A DNA stretch of 64,000 nucleotides, taken from NCBI RefSeq assembly GCF_000178975.2, contig NC_015064.1, positions 3,534,001 to 3,598,000 of the forward strand, read 5' to 3'. The notes beneath the pieces were generated by a model. It was not told where the DNA came from, searched no databases, and saw only the letters and a program-made list of their open reading frames with translations. This document shows, in pieces, positions 38,225-47,197 of this stretch (position 1 is the first letter of the stretch; the number at the start of each line of letters is the position of its first letter). Both the position numbers and the translations under genes were made by a program. This stretch comes from Granulicella tundricola MP5ACTX9 (GTDB lineage: Bacteria > Acidobacteriota > Terriglobia > Terriglobales > Acidobacteriaceae).

Positions 38225-40387
38225 TTACTTCATTAATTTTTCCTTCAGATACACAAAATTCATCGCATCCGTGTGCGCTGTCTGCTTGGAGTCCGCACCG
38301 CTCCCGTGGCCACCCTCGATCACCTCATAGAAGTAAAAAGGCTCATGAAATTCAGCCATCTTCGCGGCGAACTTGCGGGCGTGCTGGGGGCCGACGCGGT
38401 CGTCTTTGGTGGTCGTCCAGATGAAGGGTTCGGGGTACTTTACGCCGGGTTTCAGCTGATTGTAGGGGGAGTGCGCGAGCCAGAAGGCCAGCTCGTCGGG
38501 GTGCGAGACGGAACCGTACTCGCCGGACCAGCTGGCGCCGGCGGCGATCTTTTCGATGCGCATCATGTCGAGCAGCGGGACCTCGATGATGACTGCTCCC
38601 CAGAGATCGGGCCGCTCTGTCATCTCCACGCCCATGAGCAGGCCGCCGTTCGAACCGCCCTGGATGCCCAAGTGCGGCGTGGAGGTGATCTTGCGGCGGA
38701 TGAGGTCCTCGCCGACCGCGGCGAAGTCGTCGTAGATGACCTGGCGTTTGGTTTTGAGGCCGGCTTCATGCCAGGCGGGGCCGAATTCGCCGCCGCCGCG
38801 GATGTTGGCCAGTACGAAGACCCCGCCCTTTTCCAACCAGAGCTTACCCGTAATCGCGCTATAGCTCGGGGTCTCCGAAACCTCGAAGCCGCCGTAGGCC
38901 GTCAGCACGGTGGGATTGGAGCCGTCCAGCTTCATATCTTTGGGGTGCACGACGAAGTAAGGCACGCGGGTGCCGTCCTTCGAGGTGGCGAAGAGCTGCT
39001 CGACGGTGTCGCGGCTGGCGTCGAAGCGTGCGGGTGCAGTCTTGATGGACTTGAGCGAACCGGTGGCGGCATCGCCGAGGTAGAGCGTTGTAGGCGTGAG
39101 AAAGCTGGTGACCGAGAGCACGAAGCGGCTGCTGGTCTCATCCGTGGAGACGACGCCGACCGAGGAGTTTTCCGGTACCGCGAGCCGTGTGTGCGTCCAA
39201 CCCGCAGGGCCGTGGCTGTACAGGTAGGCGCGGCCCTGGACATTATCCAGCGTGGTGAGCAGGAGGTGATGGGGCGTGGGTGCTGCACCCTCCATGAACT
39301 CCTTTGCCGAGGGTGTGAAGACGATCTCAGGCTTCAGGTGGGCGGGGTCGCGCAACAAGTCTTCCAGCTTTACGGCGGCGAGGGAGCCAGCCTTGATGAC
39401 AGCGCCTGTGTCAGTCGTCCAGTCCTCGTGCGTGTCGATGAGCACTTGGCCGTCGATCATGCCGCCGAGGCCCGCCTTGGGAGGGATGGCCAACTGCTTG
39501 AGGCCTCCGGGGGTCTCCACGAAGGTCTGGTTGGTGAAGAAGGTGACGCCGCGGTGAAAGACCACCAACCGGTGGCCGGAGGCGTCATGCATCACGCGAG
39601 CCGAGGAGCCGACCTCGTCGGTTGGCTGGCCGCGGAAGATCTCTGCCGCCGACTCCAGGGGCGTGCCGCGCTTCCAGCGCTTCACCACGAAGGGATAGCC
39701 GGAGTTGGTGAGCGTGCCGGGACCCCACTCCCGTGCGACCAGGAGCGTGTCCTTGTCCTGCCAGCTGACGCTCTGCTTGCTGTGCGGCAGAACGAAGCCA
39801 CCATCGACGAACTTCGCGGCCTTCAGGTCGAACTCGCGTTCGGTGACTGCGTCTTCGCCGCCGTTCGAGAGGCCGGCGAGGCAGACCTGGTCACCGGGGT
39901 AGAGGCAGGTTACGCCGCGCGGCACCCATTTGGCGCTTTCAGCTTTGTTCAGCGCGTCGACATCGAGGACCGGTTGCCAGTGCGGCGTGGGGGTCAAGTA
40001 GTCGGCCAGCGACGTCCGGCGGAAGAGACCGCGCGGATGATCCTTGTCGCGCCAGTTGTTGTAGACCACGTCGCCCTTGAGTCCGGGCATGGCCAGCTTG
40101 TCCGGATCGTCAAGCACGCGCAGGGCGTCGGCGTAGTCGGCGGCGAAGCGCGGGTCGGCCTCGAAGTGGCTGGAGGAGCGAGTGTTTTCAGCGTTGACCC
40201 AATCCATGGAGCGGGCGCTGGAGACGTCTTCGAGCCAGAGGTACTTGTCTTCCGGAAGTTGCGGCGACTGCGGAGCAGGGCTTTGGGCGTGCGCGCCCGC
40301 CGACATGATGTACACAAGCAACACACTGCAACGTGCCAGATTCCTGAGGGTCAACGCTGTCCGCCTTCTGTCGTACCTGAATGGCAA
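38225..40387 (-). CDS. Exported prolyl oligopeptidase (S9A)
   Basis: 720 residues. Signal-like N-terminus (TALTLRNLARCSVLLVYIMSAGAHAQ), a beta-propeller region to about 430, then an alpha/beta hydrolase with Ser in GIQGGSNGGLLMG, Asp in TTKDDRVGPQHA and His in IEGGHGSGAD. Hydrolyses Pro-containing oligopeptides. The start at 40387 is TTG; no ATG gives the signal peptide. It is the last clearly chromosomal gene before the accessory region. Confidence 0.9.
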   Translation of the reverse strand: MPFRYDRRRTALTLRNLARCSVLLVYIMSAGAHAQSPAPQSPQLPEDKYLWLEDVSSARSMDWVNAENTRSSSHFEADPRFAADYADALRVLDDPDKLAMPGLKGDVVYNNWRDKDHPRGLFRRTSLADYLTPTPHWQPVLDVDALNKAESAKWVPRGVTCLYPGDQVCLAGLSNGGEDAVTEREFDLKAAKFVDGGFVLPHSKQSVSWQDKDTLLVAREWGPGTLTNSGYPFVVKRWKRGTPLESAAEIFRGQPTDEVGSSARVMHDASGHRLVVFHRGVTFFTNQTFVETPGGLKQLAIPPKAGLGGMIDGQVLIDTHEDWTTDTGAVIKAGSLAAVKLEDLLRDPAHLKPEIVFTPSAKEFMEGAAPTPHHLLLTTLDNVQGRAYLYSHGPAGWTHTRLAVPENSSVGVVSTDETSSRFVLSVTSFLTPTTLYLGDAATGSLKSIKTAPARFDASRDTVEQLFATSKDGTRVPYFVVHPKDMKLDGSNPTVLTAYGGFEVSETPSYSAITGKLWLEKGGVFVLANIRGGGEFGPAWHEAGLKTKRQVIYDDFAAVGEDLIRRKITSTPHLGIQGGSNGGLLMGVEMTERPDLWGAVIIEVPLLDMMRIEKIAAGASWSGEYGSVSHPDELAFWLAHSPYNQLKPGVKYPEPFIWTTTKDDRVGPQHARKFAAKMAEFHEPFYFYEVIEGGHGSGADSKQTAHTDAMNFVYLKEKLMK

Positions 40388-40619
40388 TATTCTACGACAA
40401 GGTTTCGAGTTCGAAATAGAGACGTCTTCCTGCCAGGCGGATTGATCGCGGTGGGTCAGTCTTCATATTTGCCTAGGGAGCTTGAACAAAGGTGTGCATG
40501 AAGCTGTCTTACATCGCCCAACGGGCAGTAGTGAAATCACCCACGAGTGGCTAGGTCAGAACGGTTTGACCAGGACAGCACTGTTGTACGGAACGTAGCA
40601 GGTAACGGTTGCTCCAGAC

Positions 40620-41039
40620 GTGCTCAATAGGACTGCCGGAGCGAACAGCAAACAGCTACGCAAGCTATGGCTTCAGCAGATTGGGGCGCCAGCCAGCCTG
40701 AGGCTCAGGCCCTCAATGATGCGACCGGTGCTCGCTTACAAGATTCAAGAGCGTGCCTATGGAGGCCTTCGAAGTGAGAGTGAGAGGCAATTCGCAAAGG
40801 TGCTGAGGAGCCTTAAACCCGACAACCGGCAGTCCGGTAAGGCAAGCTCCCGATTCAAAGCGGATACGCGCATCGTTCGCGCGTGAAGGGGAACAACATA
40901 CGAGGTGACGATCACGCCCGACGGGTACCGGTACGAAGGTCTCATGTACAAGCGCCTGTCGCCGATTGCCAACCTAATCACCGGCAGCCGCTGGTCGGGG
41001 CCAGTCTTCTTCGGGACGAAGCTGAGGGAGGCGAAATGA
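40620..41039 (+). pseudogene. DUF2924 family protein, interrupted by a stop
   Basis: Reads as DUF2924, a small family usually encoded just before phage or integron-like recombinases: RKLWLQQIGAPASLRLRPSM, AYKIQERAYGGL, then ADTRIVRA, an in-frame TGA at 40884-40886 (expected Trp or Arg), and RGTTYEVTITPDGYRYEG with SRWSGPVFFG. The last TGA overlaps the recombinase ATG (ATGA, 41036-41039), so the pair was an operon. The 5' end is uncertain. Confidence 0.65.
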
Positions 41040-42795
41040 ACCCGTCGCCCAAGCGCTGCGCCATCTACACCCGTAAGTCCTCAGAGGAGGGCCTGGACAT
41101 GTCCTTTAAGTCTCTGGACGCCCAGCGGGGAGCCTTTGAGGCCTACATCCTGAGCCAACTGCACGAGGGCTGGACAGCAATCTCAATCATGTACGACGAC
41201 GGAGGGTTCTCAGGCGGCAACATGGAGCGGCCTGGGATGAAGAGGCTTCTCGCTGCCATCGCCGCCGGCCAAGTAGATACAGTGGTCGTCTACAAGGTGA
41301 CCGACTCACCCGATCACTAGCTGACTTCGCGAAGATTGTGGAAGCTTTCGACAGCAAGGGAATCAGCTTTGTCTCCGTCACCCAGCAGTTCAATACCACC
41401 AGCTCCATGGGACGCTTGACTCTCAACGTGCTGCTATCCTTCGCTCAATTTGAGCGGGAGGTCACCGGGGAACGTATCCGCGACAAGGTGGCCGCTTCGA
41501 AGAAGAAGGGCATCTGGATGAGCGGTAAGGTGCCGCTTGGCTATGACCTCGGCCAGCGCGAATTGATCATTAATCCTGAGGAGGCTGAGCAAGTGAGGGA
41601 AATCTTCAGACAGTACCTGCGGCTCGGCTCGGTTCTCGATCTGGCTAAAGTTCTTAGGGCTTCCGGCGTCCGAAGTAAACGGTGGACGAGCCGAAAGGGT
41701 GTGACCTCGGGCGGAGTGGTCTTTTCCCGCGGCGGTCTGTACTACCTCTTAGCAAGTCCCATCTATATAGGCAAGCTCATCCACAAGGACAAGGTGCATG
41801 ATGGGCTGCACGAGGCCATCGTTGATCGGGGAACTTAGGATGCGGTCAGAGCCATGATGAAGTCCCACGAGCCGAAAAACAAGGGCCGCCCAAGCTCAGA
41901 CTCACAACGCTTCTTGAGAGGTCTGCTGTCTCTCCCGGATGATCGCCGGTTAGCACCGACTCACGCTACGAAGGGAAACCGGCGCTACTCCTATTATTTT
42001 GCTGATGCCGACGTAGCCTCAGGCGCCGCAGCAGCGCGTCTTCCCGCGCTCGAGTTGGAGCGGGCTGTTGTTGAAGCTCTCCGAGAATTGCTTGAAAATC
42101 CACTCCAGCTCTCAGAGCACTTTAGAAAGCTGCTCATTCGCGACACCCAGCGACTGCTGTCGTCTGCCCAGGAGAAGGGTTTACGAATCTCGGATCTTGC
42201 CACATCGGCATCTCGGATTCTGACGCGCTCCCTCTTACGCTGAATCGTTGTTGCAGACTGCGAGTTGAGCATCGAGATAGAACGTGCCAGCCTTGAAGCG
42301 GATCTATTGGACTCACCAAGTGGTCCAGTCTCAATGGAGCCCATCACCTTGAAGGTTCCCTTCGAGATGAGGCGACGGGGACAACAGGTCCGGCTTGTCA
42401 TTACTGGGAGACACTCTGCTGAGACGGAACCTGTATCTTCACTGACCCGAGCAGTCGCGTTGGCGCGAGAGTGGGCGGACCGAATTGCAGCAGGTGAAGT
42501 CTCCGAGCTCAATCAGTTGGCCACAGAGTACCGCATCGAAAGGTCCTACGCGCAGAAGGTTTTCCGCTGCGTGGCACCTGCGCCTCAGCATGTTGAGGCT
42601 ATCCTGAGCGGAAAGCATGATGCCGGGCTCACCTTTGTCGCCGCCACAGCGAAATTCCCCTCGAGTGGGAAGCCCAAACCCTTTAAATCAACCCTGATCG
42701 CCGCCGGGCTTTCGGACCCTCGACCTAGGGTACAGAGCCGTTCTTGGGCGCTTGCTGCCCAGACACGGGCCTATCGCAGGAGCATGGCAGCTTAG
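41036..42795 (+). pseudogene. Large serine recombinase, decayed
   Basis: N-terminal resolvase domain with CAIYTRKSSEEGL (catalytic Ser15 of YTRKS), DDGGFSGGNMERPGM and SMGRLTLNVLLSFAQFEREVTGERIRDK. A recombinase domain (PSGVRSKRWTSRKG and the zinc-ribbon-like middle) and a C-terminal part follow. One G missing near 41300 shifts KVDRLTRSL into KVTDSPDH. Restoring it gives the expected sequence, and in-frame TAG (41836-41838) and TGA (42241-42243) occur further on. About 586 residues if repaired. Non-functional remnant of a mobile element that shared an operon with the DUF2924 gene. Confidence 0.85.
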
Positions 42796-43441
42796 CCCCG
42801 TCCTATTTCCTGGCGGGCGCCTGACCGATTCCTGCTGATCGACAAAAGGGTGCAGGCAGGGGAGTCGGCTCATGCCCTTTGAAACGGCTTCCGACCAGAT
42901 CGTGTCGCTATGCAACGACTTTGCGAGACATGAGTAAATGGACCCGCTGATCCCACTTCCCGGTGCTTGGCTTGCATCGTGGGGACGAGGAAAAGGAGAA
43001 TCACGAAGCCGGACGCAGCCGTAGCCAGGCTGGACGTCTCTCCGGAGAAGAATCCAAAGCGCACAAATCCGTCATTGGCCGTAAAACTGGCAACATGGGC
43101 TAAAAGTTGTCTGGAGGGGCTATTACGGAAGATTGATTGGTGGACCTGATCGGGATCGAACCGATGACCTCTTCCATGCCATGGAGACGCGCAAAAGCTA
43201 AGTTATTGACGGGAAAGCAGTTATAAACCGGCAAAACCGGTACAACCGGCCCTCTGGGCGGTCTTTGACACAAACTTTTGGGCCGTGAGCTGGGTCGTGG
43301 CGGGCCAGCTCACAGGTTTGTGAACGTCACGTCGAAGACCGCGCGGTCGGACCTTCACACGTTCAGCTTCTCTAAACCACGACATCATTAATTATACTCA
43401 ACGCTGAGAAGGATTATGATCATGGTGAGGGTTGATCGCCA
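42796..43441. other. Gene-poor region with tRNA fragment
   Basis: Apart from the tRNA-Ala 3' fragment at 43138-43182 no gene is supported. Open frames here are short and unlike neighbours. Near the end there is a TATACT (43393-43398) that could be the -10 of the toxin-antitoxin promoter, with no convincing -35, and a palindrome ATGATCAT at 43416-43423 that could be an operator. Confidence 0.5.
43138..43182 (-). repeat. 3' fragment of tRNA-Ala(GGC), putative attachment-site scar
   Basis: Read on the minus strand, the segment from the anticodon loop (ATGGCAT, anticodon GGC) through the anticodon-stem 3' side (GGAAG), variable loop, T arm (ATCGG-TTCGATC-CCGAT), acceptor 3' strand, discriminator and CCA matches the 3' half of a tRNA-Ala. 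The 5' half is absent: bases to the right do not form the D arm or acceptor. Such a truncated tRNA is the usual duplicated core left by integration into a tRNA 3' end. The intact copy should lie to the right of the island. Confidence 0.7.
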
Positions 43442-44071
43442 ATGGATTCGACTTTGGAAATTCTGACCACAAATGAAGCTGCAGTAGTCGCGGGAGTGTC
43501 GGTCGATGACGTGAACCGCGCCATTGATCGCAAAATTCTCCCAATCAGCCTCTATCGAACTACTGCGACTCGAACCGTAAGTCGAGATGCTTGTCTCTGG
43601 ATTGCCTTCTGGTTTGAGACGGCTGATCTGCTGACGTCCGCTGCCCGGCAGCGGTTGATTTCGGAAGGGTCAAGCCGATGCCCTACCTGGGTTGAATTAC
43701 GCACCTGTAAACTCCAAGAGTCGAGAGCAATCGAGGTCGGATTTCAAGGCCTTTGGGATGAAGTAAACGGTCGCCTCAATGAACTTGGAAGGGCTCAGGA
43801 TATGGTCATCGAGGACCCAGAGATTCTTTCCGGTACGCCGGTGATTCGCGGGACTCGAATCCCGGTTTATGACGTGGCCAGCCTTATTGAGGCTGATACA
43901 ACCAGCGTAGAGCTCAAGGATCTCTATCCACGCCTCTCGGAAGAACAATTCAAGCTGGCACAAGTCTATGCAAAGGCGCGGCCTCTCCGAGGCCGGCCAA
44001 AGCGGAGATCTCTGCCAGAATCACGCAGGATTTCCGTCTCGAAGAAACATCTTCGAGAGACCTCCGTATAG
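43442..44071 (+). CDS. DUF433-type antitoxin with N-terminal HTH
   Basis: 209 residues. N-terminus TTNEAAVVAGVSVDDVNRAID looks like a MerR/excisionase-type helix-turn-helix. The C-terminus carries DUF433: MVIEDPEILSGTPVIRGTRIPVYDVASLIEA, with the LSEEQFKLAQVYAKA helix and a basic tail. DUF433 proteins pair with DUF5615 PIN-like toxins; the toxin gene follows 12 bp downstream. Probably binds its own promoter (ATGATCAT palindrome just upstream). Confidence 0.8.
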   Translation: MDSTLEILTTNEAAVVAGVSVDDVNRAIDRKILPISLYRTTATRTVSRDACLWIAFWFETADLLTSAARQRLISEGSSRCPTWVELRTCKLQESRAIEVGFQGLWDEVNGRLNELGRAQDMVIEDPEILSGTPVIRGTRIPVYDVASLIEADTTSVELKDLYPRLSEEQFKLAQVYAKARPLRGRPKRRSLPESRRISVSKKHLRETSV

Positions 44072-44083
44072 GAGGATTAAGTC

Positions 44084-44503
44084 GTGCAGAAACTGCTTAT
44101 CGATGAGAACCTCAGCCCGAGTTTGATTGGGCAGGCTAATGACAAGGGATTCGTGTGCTCACACGTCAATTATCTTGGCCTCACGGGGCGGAAAGACTGG
44201 GAGCTGAAGGCTGCGATTCTTGATGGCGACTGGACGTTCATCACGAACAATGGAGTCGACTTTCGCGGACCTGCCAAGAAGCCTGGTAGCCAGGGGGTCT
44301 ATGCGAATATTTCGCTTCACGCTGGACTTATCTGTATTGACGCTCCGGGCGGCCTAAACATGGAGAGTCAGAAGCGCTTATTCGATCTGGTTCTGTTCAA
44401 TCTCGAAGAGCACGCAACTCTCACGAATCAAGTCCTGCAGGTCACGCTTTCCCCAGACGGATCGGTGGAGCTTTCTCGCTACGGGATGCCCGCCTCTATC
44501 TAA
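44084..44503 (+). CDS. DUF5615 PIN-like toxin
   Basis: 139 residues beginning MQKLLIDENLSPSLIGQANDKG, the DUF5615 PIN-like start with Asp/Glu metal ligands, followed by DWELKAAILDGDWTFITNNGVDFRG, the second acidic cluster. PIN-like nucleases of this kind are predicted RNases in type II toxin-antitoxin systems. AGGAGG precedes the start, possibly GTG at 44084. Downstream of the DUF433 gene. Confidence 0.8.
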   Translation: MQKLLIDENLSPSLIGQANDKGFVCSHVNYLGLTGRKDWELKAAILDGDWTFITNNGVDFRGPAKKPGSQGVYANISLHAGLICIDAPGGLNMESQKRLFDLVLFNLEEHATLTNQVLQVTLSPDGSVELSRYGMPASI

Positions 44504-45152
44504 ACGCTGAGATCGCTAGTTCCACTTCAATTCTTGCTGGAACTACGATGGTTCATCGAAGTGAGATCCGAGGCCAATCAAGTCGATTGGACAGAGCCAA
44601 CACCTTAGGCACCTTCAATAGTCCGCTTTCGTTGAGCCGACTCATCGGAACCAGTGAAACAAAAACATTCCAAACTGCCGTCTGGGGTGTCCTTCATGGT
44701 GGCCTCAGCTTTCTACATGACAACTAACGCAACACATGCCGCCGACCCACTCGACACGGCGAGGCCGTCCGCACCATCATCAACGAAACCATTGACGCCA
44801 CCGTCTTCGACCGCTGGCGCACCAACACCGACTACCGCCCCCGGAATCTGGGGGAAGGGGCGGGCGAAAGAACCTCGATTCCACCTCCATCGCCTCGACC
44901 GTACACGCGGATACCGGGGCGCAGGTCGGGCCGTAGCTTCCGGCAGCGTCACCACCGAGAATATCTCTATCTCCCGGATGGCGGCATTCCTTCCGGGTTC
45001 TTCGCGCCATCCGCAATAAGGCAGGTCTTCGCAGATGAGAGCACCTAGGAATTGCCCTCAGATATGCACAGCCAATCGAATGCTCGGGAAAGGTATGATG
45101 GTGAAGAAATAGCGAAATAGAGGTTTTAACTGTCGGAGGCGTCGAATCACCG
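44504..45152. other. Region without supported gene, possible gene remnant
   Basis: No confident gene. A frame closing at 45048 contains coherent-looking text (GEAVRTIINETIDATVFDRW, TDYRPRN, HREYLYLPDGGIPSGFF) that may be the tail of an eroded gene I do not recognise. The signal-peptide-like frame from 44654 is low complexity and not convincing. Confidence 0.35.
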
Positions 45153-45464
45153 ATGCAAAGCACGATCGCGGTGGGAACCGTCGGACAGCTGTATAGCACC
45201 TTGATCGGGGAGCCGAGCCCGATCCTATTGTTAGGCGCTGGGGCTTCACTACGTTCCGGTATTCCCCTCGCGAGTGGTGTTGTTGAAAGAGCAGCCCGTT
45301 GGGCGTATCGACGAGAGCACGGGTGGACAGAGGAACATCCGCTTCATCGGAGTGACTGGGTCCCGTGGCTTGAAGAGAAGAACTGGTACGACAAACGGCT
45401 CGATCCAGCGGACAATTATCCCCGCGTAATCGAACATCTGCTGCGGCCACGACAAAGTAGAAAA
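45153..45464 (+). pseudogene. SIR2 domain N-terminal part of IS-split SIR2-RecG-like-APAZ gene
   Basis: First 104 codons of the split gene. Residues 24-32 read ILLLGAGAS, the NAD-binding loop of SIR2-like NADases, followed by LRSGIPLASGVVERAARWAY. The frame runs to 45464, exactly at the end of the left target-site duplication, then continues into the IS to a stop at 45515. SIR2 proteins paired with short Argonaute deplete NAD upon invader detection (established for SPARSA). Joined to 47198-49687 it gives a 933-residue protein. Confidence 0.88.
45457..45464. repeat. Left target-site duplication
   Basis: GTAGAAAA, identical to 47190-47197 on the other side of the element; 8-bp duplications are typical of ISL3 insertions. 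Confidence 0.92.
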
Positions 45465-45485
45465 GGCTCTTCCGTACATTTGGTG
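45465..45485 (+). repeat. IS left terminal inverted repeat
   Basis: 21 bp beginning GGCTCTTCCGTACATTTGG, exact reverse complement of 47169-47189. Confidence 0.95.
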
Positions 45486-45543
45486 ATTCTTTCCAGCGGC
45501 TCTTTGCAGGCGTAGCAAGGAGGTAGCACGCTGGAGGTTCCGG

Positions 45544-47127
45544 ATGGTTCGAGGGACGCTGCTACCGAGCACTTCTGAAGTTGAATTGGTTTGTTTGCGG
45601 CCCAGGACTGGGTTGATTGAGGTTGAGCTTCGAACCTCTCGCCCTTTCTCTTGCTGCCCTGTCTGCGGTACGGCTTCGCGGCGGGTTCACAGCCGGTATC
45701 TACGCAGGCTGGGCGATCTGCCGTGGGAAGGTATTCCGGTCTCGATCCTGCTTCAGACCCGCAAGTTCTTCTGTGTTGTCGAGACTTGCCGCCGGCGCAT
45801 TTTTACCGAACCGCTTTCCGGCACCGTGCTCCGCTATAGTCGGCGGACGCTGCGTTCTTGTGAAGCTCTGGACTGGATCACGGTTATGATCGGCGGTCAG
45901 GCCGGAGCTCGGCTGGCCCGTCGTCTCGGCCTGCTGGTCAGTGGCTCCACCTTACTGCGGCAGCTTCGTTGTCGCGCCCGATGTGCGCCGGTCGTGGCTC
46001 CGCGTGTACTCGGTATCGATGACTGGGCGTGGCGAAAAGGCCATCGCTACGGCACTATCCTGTGCGATCTGGAGAGCCGTAGGGTGATCGATCTGCTGCC
46101 GGACCGGGAGGCTGGAACTGTCGCTGAGTGGCTTCGGGAGCATCCTGGCAGTGAGATCGTGAGCCGGGACCGAGGCGGTATTTACGCTCAAGCCACACGG
46201 TTGGCCGCGCCTGGAGCCGTACAGGTGGCGGATCGCTGGCACCTGTTGCGGAACCTGAGCGAAGCACTGAAAAACGCGCTCAGTCCGCATCATCGACTGC
46301 TCACATAAGCAGCGAGAAGCAGCATGGGGGAGGTTCCAGGCGTCGTCACATCTCCGCAACCTTCGGTTCCGCCGTGGGAGTTACGGGCCAGCCTCCGCAA
46401 CCGGGAGCGTCGCTTCAGCCGCTACGAAGAGGTGCATCGGCTGGGCCAGACAGGAGCGTCCCATGCTGCGATCGGCCGACAGCTGGGACTCGATCATCGC
46501 ACCGTACGCAAGTTCCTCAGAACCGAGACGTTCCCCGAAGCGCAACGGAGCCCACGTCCAGGCATCGTCGATCCTTATGCCGAGTACCTCGACCGACGGC
46601 TTGAGCAGGGCTGCAGGAACGTGTCCCGGCTGTGGCGCGAACTGCGGGAACGAGGCTTCACGGGTCAACTTAACATCGTGAGACGCTGGCTTCGCTGCCG
46701 GCGTGGCTATCAACCGACCTCGGCAGCAGCCGCTCCACACAGAGCTGCACCACGTATCTCAGTCCGGCAGACGGTCTGGCACATCCTGAAGGAAACGCCC
46801 TCCGCTCAGACTTATCTTGAACAGGTCTACCAGGCTTCACCCGAGGTGTCTGTCGCGGCCAAGCTGGCCAAGGAGTTCTTCCGACTCATCACGCAGCGAG
46901 ATCTTCCAGCCCTCACACCGTGGTTCGAGGCTGCGAAGACAACGGCACTGGCCGGCTTCGCCAGCCACCTGACCAGAGATCGAGATGCGGTTGAAGCGGC
47001 TCTCAAGCTCCCGTGGAGCCAGGGCCAGGTGGAAGGCCACGTCCATCGGCTCAAGCTCATCAAGCGCCAGATGTATGGCAGAGCCGGCTTCGACCTGCTC
47101 AGACTCAGAGTGCTTCACACCGCCTGA
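45544..47127 (+). pseudogene. ISL3-family transposase with internal stop
   Basis: One reading frame of 527 codons broken by TAA at 46306-46308 (likely CAA originally, giving HRLLTQAARSS). N-terminal zinc-binding region (RPFSCCPVCGTASRRVHSRY), HTH, then the DDE core: VLGIDDWAWRKGHRYGTILCDL with the first Asp, IVSRDRGGIYAQATR with the second, VADRWHLLRNLSEAL; after the stop a second HTH (HAAIGRQLGLDHRTVRKFL) and the Glu in SQGQVEGHVHRLKLIKRQMYG. Interrupted just after the RNase H-like first half, it is probably inactive unless read through. Confidence 0.88.
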
Positions 47128-47168
47128 ACAGGGCGGCCAAGAGCAGCCGCCCCAACTAAACCATCCTT

Positions 47169-47189
47169 CACCAAATGTACGGAAGAGCC
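47169..47189 (-). repeat. IS right terminal inverted repeat
   Basis: Exact inverted copy of 45465-45485, ending GGAAGAGCC at the junction. Confidence 0.95.
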
Positions 47190-47197
47190 GTAGAAAA
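47190..47197. repeat. Right target-site duplication
   Basis: GTAGAAAA copy immediately right of the IS, matching 45457-45464. Confidence 0.92.

Larger units (their letters stand above)
45465..47189 (+). mobile_element. ISL3-family insertion sequence
   Basis: 1,725-bp element with perfect 21-bp terminal inverted repeats (45465-45485, starting GGCTCTTCCG, and 47169-47189) and an 8-bp GTAGAAAA duplication. It encodes a transposase of the ISL3 family with a nonsense codon. It is inserted inside the SIR2 domain; deleting the element plus one duplication copy restores the host frame. Perfect ends and duplications mean a recent insertion. Confidence 0.95.

Noticed and set aside
38273-40501. 742-residue plus-strand frame opposite the prolyl oligopeptidase
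   Set aside because: The minus-strand gene has a full catalytic triad and propeller; the plus frame has no family pattern.
40391-40619. Gene between prolyl oligopeptidase and DUF2924 remnant
   Set aside because: No frame with recognisable content; treated as intergenic.
41036-42795. Working integrase for the island marked by the tRNA-Ala scar
   Set aside because: Serine recombinases rarely target tRNA ends, and this one has a frameshift and two stops.
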